Source: Neobacillus thermocopriae (lineage in GTDB: Bacteria; Bacillota; Bacilli; Bacillales; Cytobacillaceae). From it: a stretch of DNA of 64,000 nucleotides. Below, in pieces: positions 18,559-27,007 of the stretch. The notes below the pieces were generated by a model. It was not told the origin of the DNA, did not search any database, and was given only the letters and a program-made list of their open reading frames with translations. The translations under genes were made by a program, and so were the position numbers. The stretch spans positions 1 through 64,000 of the forward strand of contig NZ_JAAIUV010000011.1 in assembly GCF_010975035.1 (NCBI RefSeq). The letters run 5' to 3'. The number at the start of each line of letters is the position of its first letter. The stretch's first letter is position 1.

Positions 18559-19534
18559 TTATGGTTTCATTTATGAATTGCTTCGCCTCTACTTGTAATT
18601 TCTCATAGGCATCTTGCTCAGTGAACTCATTTTTGGATATCACTGAAAACGACATTTGCTCTAAATCCACTTTTACTGATGCTTCATAGAGATAAGTAGC
18701 ATTACCAATTAAATCAATATAATATTTCTCGCCATCTTTATGAACCATACATTGGACTCTTCCACCATTATTATAAACATCAATCATTTTTTCAAATTGG
18801 TTTATTCCCTGAAGGCATGTAACAAGCGAGGAGGCAGACATGGCTGTTCCACATGCATTGGTAAAGCCTACCCCACGTTCATAGGTTCGTACATAAATAG
18901 TATTTGATTGAATAGGCTTTACAAAACTTACATTTACACCATCAGGAAACAAATGATTAGGTCCATTCACTTTTTCACTAATTGTTTGTTGGAAATCACT
19001 CATTAAAACTTCCGAGCCCACAATCGAAATTAAATGCGGGTTTGGCACGGCAAGTGCAGTAAACTTTAAATCAGATGATAATTCTTTAATAGTTTCATTA
19101 TATAACGTCGGTTTATTTAGATTTAAAGGAAGAACTTTTAATTCAAACAAAACAGGAGAAATTTCCACTTGGTAAGTATGGACGTTAGGATAAAGCTCCT
19201 CTTGTTTACGAACTTTAAGATCTTTCTTCATTGTTTCAATAATGGCTTCGTTTTTTCCATATAACTCACAAATCGTTCGAGCGACTAGGCGAAGTCCATT
19301 ACCACACATGGATGCTTCAGAACCATCTGCATTAAAAACCCTCATTCTACCGTCTGCTCGTTCGCTTCTCATAACAAATAGAATCCCATCGGCACCAAGC
19401 TCTGTTTCCCTACTACAAAGTAATTGTGCAAGCTTCACCCGATCGCTCTCAGTCAAATGGACTTCATTTATTATTTCATTAATAATCAGAAAATCATTTC
19501 CCGATCCATGCCCTTTAATCAAAGTTAACTCCAC
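18551..19534 (-). CDS. dapF: Diaminopimelate epimerase
   Basis: Interconverts LL- and meso-diaminopimelate for cell wall and lysine synthesis; in sporeformers also the route to dipicolinate-linked cell-wall precursors. The catalytic cysteine pair is Cys77 (MCGNGLRLV) and Cys228 (FTNACGTAMSAS). At 327 residues it is some 40 longer than the usual 275-290, with the extra mostly at the C terminus. GTG start behind a GGGGG run. It is monocistronic. Confidence 0.93.
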   Translation of the reverse strand: MELTLIKGHGSGNDFLIINEIINEVHLTESDRVKLAQLLCSRETELGADGILFVMRSERADGRMRVFNADGSEASMCGNGLRLVARTICELYGKNEAIIETMKKDLKVRKQEELYPNVHTYQVEISPVLFELKVLPLNLNKPTLYNETIKELSSDLKFTALAVPNPHLISIVGSEVLMSDFQQTISEKVNGPNHLFPDGVNVSFVKPIQSNTIYVRTYERGVGFTNACGTAMSASSLVTCLQGINQFEKMIDVYNNGGRVQCMVHKDGEKYYIDLIGNATYLYEASVKVDLEQMSFSVISKNEFTEQDAYEKLQVEAKQFINETIKG

Positions 19535-19609
19535 AAAAAAACCCCCATCATGCTGTATCTGAATTATAATCTATCATACCAAACAATAGGGATATGTGGA
19601 ACTAATTGA

Positions 19610-20386
19610 TTATCTTTCAACAAAGAATTCATTAATTAAAAATGACATTTGAAGAAGCTTTTCCTGTTTTGAGAGGTTTTCTGAAAACGAGAGAACTGGA
19701 GTATTTGCTTCAGGAAAAAACTCGCTCCAATGTAAAGGCATCCATCCTCTCCTCAAGCGAACTGACTGTTCATTATCTCTATTAATAATCCGCTCATCCA
19801 TAAATGCATTTGAACTTATGAGTTTTCCTACAAATCTCCCCTCAGCATCTAGGATTTCTGAACTTTTTCTTTTTTTCTCATAACTTCCTATAAAGTTATA
19901 TTCACGATCATATACTTCTATTTTTATTCTATTATTTCGATTAACCTTATAAAAACCAATAATCTTTCCTGTTTGGTTCGTAAAGGTATATTCATTAGGG
20001 GCCCCCAAGAAGGGAAAACCCATTCTACGTTTCTTTTGTATCATTCCTGCCATATGACCATTGGGAAAATAAAATTGAAGTTGTGAGGTTCCTACATCTA
20101 GGAACATAACCAAAAGGGACGAGCTTTGAAATAATGAAGCATTACACGGATTCCGTTCAGTCTTTTCCATCTTTCTACGGATGATAAACGACTGCTTTAT
20201 TCGGAGAAGATAGAGATGAAAACTAATAAAACTATAAAAGAAAAACGGGAGAGTGAATAGCATGATTTCATGATTTTTAAAAAATGATAGATTCCCACCA
20301 ATAATTATCGTTGGTGGAACTAGTGCTACAATACTTTCATTTAACCGGATCGAAGCTATATCACGATAATAGTCACATATTTTCAT
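19610..20386 (-). CDS. Membrane protein of unknown function (258 aa), possible LOR/tubby-like domain
   Basis: I do not recognise the family. The start is set at the ATG at 20386, since AAGGAG sits 8 bp upstream and an earlier ATG would read through that site. Two hydrophobic segments (about 24-36 and 42-60) are followed by a soluble part with repeated beta-strand-like turns (TGKIIGFYKVNRN, REYNFIGSYEKK, EGRFVGKLISS). Those repeats recall LURP-one/tubby-like folds, a weak guess. No neighbour suggests a function. Confidence 0.6.
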   Translation of the reverse strand: MKICDYYRDIASIRLNESIVALVPPTIIIGGNLSFFKNHEIMLFTLPFFFYSFISFHLYLLRIKQSFIIRRKMEKTERNPCNASLFQSSSLLVMFLDVGTSQLQFYFPNGHMAGMIQKKRRMGFPFLGAPNEYTFTNQTGKIIGFYKVNRNNRIKIEVYDREYNFIGSYEKKRKSSEILDAEGRFVGKLISSNAFMDERIINRDNEQSVRLRRGWMPLHWSEFFPEANTPVLSFSENLSKQEKLLQMSFLINEFFVER

Positions 20387-20948
20387 AAAAAAACTCCTTA
20401 TCAAATCCTCTTATAGTAGTTTATTTAGATAGGAGTAAAAAAATGATAGGGGATTAAATTTAACATGTAATATAATCCACACGGTTCATTCGACATAGAA
20501 AAAAGTGGATTCTGATAAGGACATTTACTAGAATAGTCTTTTATTTCTTATCCTTGTCTATCGATTTCTTTTTCATTACTTTTCTGTCCGTGGTGTAGAA
20601 AGGGAAAACTTGTGGAGATACGCGCACCTCACTGCCAAGCAATAGAGTATATAAATGAATAGTCAAATTAAAAGAAAACCGTTTTATTTAGATTTGTTTA
20701 GTCACTATGTTCAATTAACGCAATAACTTTTATAGATGAATGAAACTGTGTAATTTTTCAAAATCCTATTCAAGAATGGAATGTGTTTATTTTACATATT
20801 CCACAATCGGCCATAAGTTTAATAGCATTTTTCTATTTAGTGCCTTTTCTTTATTCAACAATGATCGATATAGTGAAGTATGTAATTAACAAAAAAAATC
20901 ACCTATCTATTTTACTAAGTAGAATGGATAGGTGATTTTTATTTTTAC
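20387..20948. other. 560-bp intergenic stretch, possible gene remnant
   Basis: No convincing gene. A short plus-strand frame (about 20755-20945) encodes a hydrophobic stretch (LIAFFYLVPFLYSTMIDIVKYVI) but has no start or ribosome binding site and may be a remnant. The only clear element is the terminator at its right end. Confidence 0.4.
20894..20940. terminator. Terminator of the esterase-padR operon
   Basis: A 14-bp stem (20894-20907 with 20927-20940, core ATCACCTATC) has A and T runs on both sides, immediately past the padR stop. Confidence 0.85.
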
Positions 20949-21488
20949 TTATTCAACAGCGTTTTCTATATCCGCCTTCAATTTTTTAAACCAATTTAAG
21001 TTTACTAAATGGTGGGAACGAGAATTTTCGTTCATGCGACGGAAATAATCAATTTTACCAGGTAATTCTTCACTGTTAGCTAGGTACTGATCGAGAAGAG
21101 CAATCTTGGCTTCAGTTTGTTCAATTTGTGATTGAATCAATTCTAATATTTTATTTTTATCGATTTCATTTGCAAATAGTAATGCCCCATAGAATTGTAA
21201 ATTTACATATTCAGACTTAGTTCCATATTTGGTCATTAATTTATCAAATTCTTCAAGTCCTAGAGATGTGATTTTATAAGTGTTAACTTCGCGATTATTA
21301 ATGGAACTCATTTGTTGAATTTGTTCAATTAAGCCCTTTTTTTCGAGTTGTTGTAAATTGTAATAAAATGATCCTTTAGTAAAGTTAACAATATATTTAT
21401 AATGTCGTTTCTCCATCAAATTTAAAAGTTCGTATCCATGAGCGCCAGGATTTTGTATCAGTAAGCCAAGAATAAGTAAGGGAATCAA
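20949..21488 (-). CDS. PadR-family transcriptional regulator
   Basis: 179 residues. N-terminal winged helix typical of PadR (LLILGLLIQNPGAHGYELLN, KGSFYYNLQQLEKKGLI) and a C-terminal coiled-coil dimerisation part (about 105-145). It overlaps the esterase by an ATGA, so the two are translationally coupled. A pair of identical palindromes over the operon promoter is the obvious operator, making this an autorepressor; binding is inferred. Ligand unknown. Confidence 0.9.
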   Translation of the reverse strand: MIPLLILGLLIQNPGAHGYELLNLMEKRHYKYIVNFTKGSFYYNLQQLEKKGLIEQIQQMSSINNREVNTYKITSLGLEEFDKLMTKYGTKSEYVNLQFYGALLFANEIDKNKILELIQSQIEQTEAKIALLDQYLANSEELPGKIDYFRRMNENSRSHHLVNLNWFKKLKADIENAVE

Positions 21489-22327
21489 AGCTGCATCACC
21501 TTTGACATTTGTGATTCAAATTCATCATATGTGATTTTACCTAAAGCTAAATTCAACATACTAATATAAATAAGTTCTGTTTTCGAATAATTGGTGTTAA
21601 CTTTTAGTGATTCATTTTCATTTGGAATAGGCTTTAAAATATGACACTTTTTCGAATACGCTTCGAAGTAACGATAACCAAATTTTCGTTGGGAAACGGC
21701 GTTTAAATGAATGCCATCTGGATTGGCTGAAAGTCCTTCGGCAGTTACAAAGTAACAATTATCCTGTTCATAAGCAAAGCGACGTAATTCTTCGTTAATT
21801 TTTTGAAATTCAGTTAAATCCTTTCCGAAACCTTTTTTTCCTAGAAAATCACCAAGTCCACCGATAATTAATGGGATATTTTGAAGATTTAATTCTTTAC
21901 GTAAAGTTTCAATGATAAATAATAACTTCTCATAATACGTTTCATGTAAAGAATTATGACTATCACTTTCACCTTGATGCCAAAGTATGCCACTAATTTC
22001 ACTCGTTTTAAGAGCAAAGCGTGCTTCTGACAAAGCATGCTGGAATAGAGTCCCTTCTGGATGCCAATCATCTAAAGAACTGCCGCCTTCCGCACAAGGA
22101 ATTAAACCAATTTCTTCATCTGGGTGGGCTTTCGACCATGCCTCTGCAAATGATGCTGCTAGACTTACACCAGCAACAGGTCGATCATAATTAATCGGCT
22201 CTGTCATCATTTGCCACTGTCCATTACGAAGCATTTTTATTTTTTCATTATAAATAGGTTCTACCTCATGTAAGAATCCACGACCTGCCATATTCGACTG
22301 TCCTAACATTAAAAAAGATTTTATCAT
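21485..22327 (-). CDS. SGNH-type carbohydrate esterase (sialate O-acetylesterase-like)
   Basis: 280 residues. Block I is MLGQSNMAGRG with the nucleophilic Ser; block III-like WHQGESD (about 115-121); catalytic pair DGIHLN near residue 210. This is the SASA/acetylxylan esterase group, which removes acetyl groups from sugars. No signal peptide, so the substrate should be intracellular. The last 30 residues (ALGKITYDEFESQMSKVMQL) look like a SHOCT domain, which is unusual on an esterase. First gene of a two-gene operon with padR. Confidence 0.85.
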   Translation of the reverse strand: MIKSFLMLGQSNMAGRGFLHEVEPIYNEKIKMLRNGQWQMMTEPINYDRPVAGVSLAASFAEAWSKAHPDEEIGLIPCAEGGSSLDDWHPEGTLFQHALSEARFALKTSEISGILWHQGESDSHNSLHETYYEKLLFIIETLRKELNLQNIPLIIGGLGDFLGKKGFGKDLTEFQKINEELRRFAYEQDNCYFVTAEGLSANPDGIHLNAVSQRKFGYRYFEAYSKKCHILKPIPNENESLKVNTNYSKTELIYISMLNLALGKITYDEFESQMSKVMQL

Positions 22328-22354
22328 ATCATTTTCATTCCTTTATATCCTATT

Positions 22355-22402
22355 AGTCTAATTAGACTTTAAAAGTATATAGTCTAATTAGACTATTGTC
22401 AA
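22355..22402 (-). promoter_or_regulatory. Promoter and twin PadR operators
   Basis: Minus strand: TTGACA (22402-22397), 17 bp, TATACT (22379-22374), a near-consensus sigma-A promoter. The 14-bp palindrome AGTCTAATTAGACT occurs twice: 22381-22394, filling the spacer, and 22355-22368, just past the -10. Centres are 26 bp apart. Confidence 0.88.
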
Positions 22403-22850
22403 CTTAATTTCTGTCAGATTTTTTCGGATTTACCACGTTAAGATTACAATTCGATTTTTTCTTATAAACAACCCCCCTAGCAACCCCCATAAAAAGTTAT
22501 TCTTTATGGGTTTTATCGTCCTTCAATTTAATAGAGATTATGATTTTGAATGTATTTTTTATAGCCAGTGTTAACTTATAAATACTTTTAAAAAGAAAAG
22601 CTGACCCCTGATAAGGTATTTTTTAGAACCTTTTGGGTCAGCCTTTATAAGCAAGTCTATTTTCAATTTTCTAGTATCGTTGAGCAAGACTCCCTTGTAA
22701 AAAATTTTTTGTTCTCCATTTTTGCTATTAACATCGATCGACACTAAGTACTTCTTTATCTCATTGTATAATTCTTACCCGAAAAAGAACACTTTTGGTT
22801 GGAGCATGCTCCGCTAATTGGGAACTTTCACCATGTTCATCTAGCAAAAT
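22403..22850. other. Intergenic stretch with two hairpins
   Basis: No gene seen. AACCCCCATAAA/TTTATGGGTTTT (about 22482-22515) and GCTGACCC/GGGTCAGC (22600-22607 with 22635-22642, with an inner AAGGT/ACCTT) are terminator-like. The second probably ends the small gene at 22851-23009. Confidence 0.5.
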
Positions 22851-23009
22851 TTATTCCGTTGCTTTTTGTTCGAGAGATTCTTGTATATCACTAAGGCCCA
22901 TTTGGAGCAAAAAGTCTTCAAGTTCTTCGTTAGTTAAGGTTTCAAAGCGACCATCATGAAAAAATACTTGGGTTTGGTTAGGATTAATTCTATTGAGGTT
23001 AAAACTCAT
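22851..23009 (-). CDS. Small hypothetical protein (52 aa)
   Basis: ATG at 23009 behind AAAGGAGC. The translation starts MSFNLNRINPNQTQVFFHDG and ends with an acidic helix (TNEELEDFLLQMGLSDIQE). Good codon use and ribosome binding site support a real gene, but I recognise no family. No membrane segment. It is separated from the SDR gene by 120 bp. Confidence 0.6.
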   Translation of the reverse strand: MSFNLNRINPNQTQVFFHDGRFETLTNEELEDFLLQMGLSDIQESLEQKATE

Positions 23010-23132
23010 TACCTTTGCTCCTTTCATTAATAATTATTTGCTAGTATCTTCAAAAGGAGCAATTCATATACATGAAATCTAATTGTTCAAAAAATTATCA
23101 ATTTATATCTAAAAAATACTCATATCCCTTTT

Positions 23133-23915
23133 TCAATGATGTTTTAATGCCTTTCCTAAAACATCAATCCCCCCTGTCACAGGAATAATACTACCTGTAA
23201 TGAAATCAGATTTTTCTTCAACTAAAAAAGAGATTACTCTCGCGATATCTTCACCGGTTCCTTGTCTACCAGTACCCGTATTAGTTGTATATTTTTCAGC
23301 TACTAAAGCATCTTGAATACTTTTCTCTTTCCAATCATTTGTAATATCACCAGGGCAGATCATGTTTGCTGTAATACCATTTTCAGCTTCTTCAAGTGCA
23401 ATAGTCCTAGTCAAGGATGCGAGTCCCGTTTTTGCCGCCGCAAAAGCAGACCGAAAAATCCATCCAGGGGATGTTTCCACCCGATCATATCCTAAGGTAA
23501 TAATTCTCCCCCATTTTTGCTTTCTCATTATAGGTATAACTTGTTTAGATAAGTGGAATGCGGCACTTAAATTACCATGAATTAAATAATTCCATTCATC
23601 AGAAGAATACTCTGTCATTTTTTTTCTTTCATGTATATATGGACCTGCATTATGTATTAAAATATCAATAGTTTTAAATACAGACATTGATTTATTTACA
23701 ATACGAATACAATCCTCTTCTAAAGCTACATCCCCTTGGACAGCCAGGCATTTAGTTCCATAGCAATGTTCAAGATGCTTTGCTAAAGAAATTGCTTCCG
23801 CTTCACTATTACGATAATTAATAATTACCTGACAACCCTTTTCAGCAAGTAAAATTGCCGTCTTTTTACCAATTCCGGAAGCTCCTCCTGTAATCAAAGC
23901 CGTTCTATTCTTCAC
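23133..23915 (-). CDS. SDR-fold protein with altered active site (YtkK/FabG-like)
   Basis: 260 residues from GTG at 23915, chosen because AGAGGG lies 7 bp before it and KNRTALITGGASGIG is the family N terminus. The cofactor motif TGGASGIG and the HNAGPY motif are intact. The YxxxK motif reads SAFAAAKTG: Phe (codon 23442-23444, TTT) replaces the catalytic Tyr while Lys stays. The usual Ser motif before it is also unclear (ITLGYDRVETS). It may bind nucleotide without classical reductase activity. The C terminus GSIIPVTGGIDV is normal. Confidence 0.85.
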   Translation of the reverse strand: MKNRTALITGGASGIGKKTAILLAEKGCQVIINYRNSEAEAISLAKHLEHCYGTKCLAVQGDVALEEDCIRIVNKSMSVFKTIDILIHNAGPYIHERKKMTEYSSDEWNYLIHGNLSAAFHLSKQVIPIMRKQKWGRIITLGYDRVETSPGWIFRSAFAAAKTGLASLTRTIALEEAENGITANMICPGDITNDWKEKSIQDALVAEKYTTNTGTGRQGTGEDIARVISFLVEEKSDFITGSIIPVTGGIDVLGKALKHH

Positions 23916-24116
23916 AAAAATTCCCTCTCTAAACATTATTTAACCTTAATTATATGTTAAAAATTTTCAATTAGTATTGCAAATAATTTTATCCTTAAGC
24001 TAGCTAAAAATCTGGATAAATAATGGAACGATAACGAATGGGTCAAAGAAAGCATAAAATAGATATGAATGAAAGTAGGCATAAGAATTACAGGATGCTG
24101 AAAGGATGAAAAAAAG

Positions 24117-24590
24117 ATGTTTCCTTGGAATATGTTTCCTTTTAATAAAAATCTCCGCGACACATTGCAAAAAATGAAACCAGAAGAGATTGAAAAATAT
24201 GTTCAAGATCTCCTTGAAAAAATGATGCCAAATATGCAAGGAATGATGAATCCTAATGATGTTTTTCAGCAATTCCAGCCTTCGGATTCCCATTCACATT
24301 CCTCTGCAAATCGAATAAATGCTTCTACTTATGAAACTCATGATCATGTGTATATAAGGATCCCGATAAATAACCACGACGCATTAAAAAAACTCCGTCT
24401 GTATCACACATCCAATCAACTGATTATTGAACATTTTCCCGAATATGGAGAGAAACATACCATTACCCTACCTGCTATTGTCAAAAAAAAAGGAGGCGAA
24501 GCCAATCATAAAGATGGAATCCTTGAGATTAAAATCCCCAAAAATATTGATATGCAATACACCGAAATTGACGTTACGGAAAAATGGTAA
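24117..24590 (+). CDS. Hsp20/alpha-crystallin-like protein
   Basis: 157 residues. A Met-rich amphipathic N-terminal part (MMPNMQGMMNPNDVFQQF) is followed by an alpha-crystallin-like beta domain (about 70-150) with ETHDHVYIRIPI, LIIEHFP and DGILEIKIPK, the last matching the ending motif of small heat-shock domains. Diverged from true Hsp20; in bacilli such proteins are often spore or coat related (CotP, GerT groups), which I cannot decide here. RBS AAAGGAT. Own terminator. Confidence 0.8.
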   Translation: MFPWNMFPFNKNLRDTLQKMKPEEIEKYVQDLLEKMMPNMQGMMNPNDVFQQFQPSDSHSHSSANRINASTYETHDHVYIRIPINNHDALKKLRLYHTSNQLIIEHFPEYGEKHTITLPAIVKKKGGEANHKDGILEIKIPKNIDMQYTEIDVTEKW

Positions 24591-24615
24591 AAGACAGCTA
24601 TTACTGCTGTCTTTT
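24589..24615. terminator. Bidirectional terminator after the Hsp20-like gene
   Basis: AAAAGACAGC (24589-24598) pairs with GCTGTCTTTT (24606-24615); 7-base loop. Confidence 0.85.
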
Positions 24616-24623
24616 TCACTTCA

Positions 24624-25106
24624 TTAATGACCTTCAGTTGATGGATCATGTTCCTCCATATTCATTTCATCCATTGATTCTTTTTCATTGTTGATTTCAG
24701 GCTCGCTTGGCTTACCAACAACAAATTCTTTTTTTGGCATATTATGCATATCTCTTGCTGTTACATGGGAAATGATATAATAGGTTCCTTCTTGCGAAAA
24801 GGTTTTTTCTAACCTATAAATACCATTTTCTACATGTTTTACTTCAATTTTCGTATGTTTTTCGTCCTTTGCTCTCCAAATTTCAAAAACAACCTCATCC
24901 GCATCCGTTACCACTTCTTTTCCTTGTGTAACCTTTGCTTCAAAAACTACAGGTTCATTTGGTTTTGCCTTTTTAGGGTTAACGCTTAAATCTACTTCAA
25001 TCATTTCTGGAGGATTGTTGGGATGGTCAGCCTGCTTATTGCATGCAGTAGCCGTTAGAATTAATAATAGGACAGTAATCATAAAACTAATTTTTCTCAC
25101 TGCCAT
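24624..25106 (-). CDS. FixH/YtkA-family lipoprotein
   Basis: 160 residues. A signal peptide ends in the lipobox LTATAC (Cys22), so the protein should be lipid-anchored on the outer face of the membrane. A single beta-sandwich of the YtkA type follows (VDLSVNPKKAKPNEPVVFEAKV; FSQEGTYYIISHVTARDMHNMP), then a His/Met/Glu-rich tail (MDEMNMEEHDP) that could bind metal. It starts directly after the stop of the 113-residue gene upstream (TGA-ATG), so the two are coupled. Confidence 0.85.
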   Translation of the reverse strand: MAVRKISFMITVLLLILTATACNKQADHPNNPPEMIEVDLSVNPKKAKPNEPVVFEAKVTQGKEVVTDADEVVFEIWRAKDEKHTKIEVKHVENGIYRLEKTFSQEGTYYIISHVTARDMHNMPKKEFVVGKPSEPEINNEKESMDEMNMEEHDPSTEGH

Positions 25107-25448
25107 TCACTCCTTATTTATATCCTTAAGTACTTTTAAATGAAGGTCTAATAACAAAAGTTTCGTCTCTTGCGAAAGGACCGACTGGATAATTCTTTTA
25201 CTCGCTGTAAAATATTTTTCATAAATTCCTTTTCTAACTCTTGGATGAGTGTTTTCATCAAGCAATTCCCTTTTAATTGCCTCCATAAGTATTTCCTTAC
25301 TCGTATTACCCTCAGCATTTAATTTACGGTTATTCCATATAGATCGGTATTCCTGTAACAATTCATCAAAATTCACATTTTCCAAACTACATACATTCCT
25401 TTCTAATAGCCTCACTGCAAGTTTACATATTTCATGACAATATTGCAA
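25107..25448 (-). CDS. Hypothetical helical protein upstream of the YtkA-like gene
   Basis: Frame of up to 113 residues starting at TTG 25448 with no good ribosome binding site. A TTG about 20 residues in (before ENVNFDELLQEY), behind GAAAGGA, may be the true start. All-helical, soluble, with Cys residues early. Family not recognised. Its last codons contain the AAGGAG of the next gene, which supports it being translated. Confidence 0.6.
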   Translation of the reverse strand: MQYCHEICKLAVRLLERNVCSLENVNFDELLQEYRSIWNNRKLNAEGNTSKEILMEAIKRELLDENTHPRVRKGIYEKYFTASKRIIQSVLSQETKLLLLDLHLKVLKDINKE

Positions 25449-25483
25449 AAATAATAATAAAATTGTAATGAAAGGAGAAAGTT

Positions 25484-25729
25484 ATGGCTACCCCTTATAG
25501 ATGTCCAAACTGTAAAACAAATCGTAGCCGATTTAATTTAATTCAACAGGTATCTCATTCTGTAAAACTTAATCCCCAAACAGGGGAAATTATCAAGGAA
25601 TATAATGAAAATGAATTAGAACCTTTTCATCAGCCCTATACTGGTCCGGAATATCGCATTCAATGTGCAGCTTGCGGGTTAATTGAAGATGAAAGGACAT
25701 TTATCAAATTTGGTGAACAGCCATTATAA
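25484..25729 (+). CDS. Small zinc-ribbon protein (81 aa)
   Basis: Two CxxC knuckles (CPNCKTNRSRF at 7-10 and CAACGLIED near 61-64) frame an 81-residue protein, a zinc-ribbon layout. RBS GAAAGGAG. Conserved-looking in bacilli, function unknown; some databases attach a DNA-repair name to such proteins without evidence that I know of. Divergent from the lipoprotein pair. Confidence 0.75.
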   Translation: MATPYRCPNCKTNRSRFNLIQQVSHSVKLNPQTGEIIKEYNENELEPFHQPYTGPEYRIQCAACGLIEDERTFIKFGEQPL

Positions 25730-25743
25730 TGTAATTTCAAATA

Positions 25744-25787
25744 AAAAACACCTTTATAACGGTCAACCGTTAAATAAAGGTGTTTTT
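25744..25787. terminator. Bidirectional terminator
   Basis: A 14-bp stem (AAAAACACCTTTAT 25744-25757 with 25774-25787) with an inner AACGGT/ACCGTT arm. Lies between convergent genes. Confidence 0.88.
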
Positions 25788-25791
25788 CACA

Positions 25792-26622
25792 TTAATTTAA
25801 AAGAGTATTTTCTTTCAAAAAATCTTGAGAATCAACTTTCCATGAATCTAATGGTGTAAAACGTACTAAATGAATTTCTCCTTTAAACAGTTCCCTTCCA
25901 CTATCTTTTAAATACCACTCTATTTCTACCGGTACCTTTAAATTTATTTCGTTTTTTTGGTCTTCGGGAGACATTAATTTCATATTTCTAATATTGACGT
26001 TTTCAACTTTATTAAAAATAGGTTTCCAAGACATTTTTTGTAGAGATACCCTTGAAATAATAGCTGGATCTTGTTGTTTCATCCCAGCGATATAAGCATC
26101 GATCACATCATTAGGTGTGGCTTTATCTAAGTATTGCTCTAATTTACCTGCAGCTTTTAAGACCATTAATTTATGTGATAGATCCATGTTATTCGTCAGG
26201 TGAGTCTTACTCCCGGAAAAATGGATACAAAAATGCCCAGGAAAGTTATTTTTTAATGACCCCCGACCATGAGGCATACCGTGCATCGAAGCGGCAATTT
26301 TTTTATTCTTACCTAATACAATTATTGCCCTCCGTCTCCAGCTCCATTTACCACCATATATTTGCTTCATTATTTTTGTATCTTTTATTGTCATAGGCTG
26401 AACATCTGCATGACGGCTCCCAGCTCTCCTTTGTACTTTAAACCTTTTCCCTGTTTCTATATCTACAACTGTAAATGTTGAATATTTAGGAAAAAGTTTG
26501 TCAACCTTCTTCCAATCAAGCATTTCTCCTGTTTTATCATAGCTAGATGATGCCTGAACACCACTGCCAAATAAAAAAATATATAGTATTAAATTCACAA
26601 ATAGAATGACTGTCCTTTTCAT
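25792..26622 (-). CDS. Exported protein of unknown function, possibly L,D-transpeptidase-like
   Basis: 276 residues with a Sec signal peptide (KRTVILFVNLILYIFLFGSG, cut near VQA-SS). The core has strongly patterned motifs: FPKYSTFTVVDIETG, RRAGSRHADVQP, SMHGMPHG and GHFCIHFSGS (about 105-137). The order HG...GH-x-CIH resembles the YkuD active site, but the spacing is not canonical. The C-terminal third is beta-rich. Function not known to me; a cell-wall role is a guess from export plus the motif. Confidence 0.65.
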   Translation of the reverse strand: MKRTVILFVNLILYIFLFGSGVQASSSYDKTGEMLDWKKVDKLFPKYSTFTVVDIETGKRFKVQRRAGSRHADVQPMTIKDTKIMKQIYGGKWSWRRRAIIVLGKNKKIAASMHGMPHGRGSLKNNFPGHFCIHFSGSKTHLTNNMDLSHKLMVLKAAGKLEQYLDKATPNDVIDAYIAGMKQQDPAIISRVSLQKMSWKPIFNKVENVNIRNMKLMSPEDQKNEINLKVPVEIEWYLKDSGRELFKGEIHLVRFTPLDSWKVDSQDFLKENTLLN

Positions 26623-26639
26623 GAAATTCCCCTTCCATG

Positions 26640-27007
26640 TAAAGAGCTACATTTAAAAGAGTTGCCTTTAGAACCATTCATCATTCAAACAATGAAGGAA
26701 ACTGCAAGGAAAATAAATGGAAAATATGGAATTAGAAAAGTAAAACAAATTTAGTTGGCAGTGTATGGCTCTTCTCATTAGCAATTGCTTTATTCATGTA
26801 AGACTTGTGCCATAGATGTACTATTCTTTAAGCAAAAAGAGGGCCATGAAAAGTAAAGGCATTTAAATAGGAACCGCTCTTAAGTAAAGCGAGTCACCAC
26901 AGTAAATCGTTTTAAGCAACGTCAAAGTGGGAAATATTCATTCATACTTAATAAAAAAGCTATCTCTAAAGCATGTATGAATCTGCTTATGAGACAGCTT
27001 TTATTAA
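26640..27007. other. Intergenic stretch before ctp end
   Basis: No gene over 20 codons with a ribosome binding site. A terminator for the protease gene lies at its right side (AAAAGCTATCTC 26955-26966 with GAGACAGCTTTT 26991-27002, one wobble). Confidence 0.6.

Noticed and set aside
20405..20948. A gene in the 550-bp gap before padR
   Set aside because: Only short frames without ribosome binding sites; recorded as possible remnant.
22801..22812. GGAGCATGCTCC palindrome
   Set aside because: Short, isolated, not near a promoter; no partner site seen.
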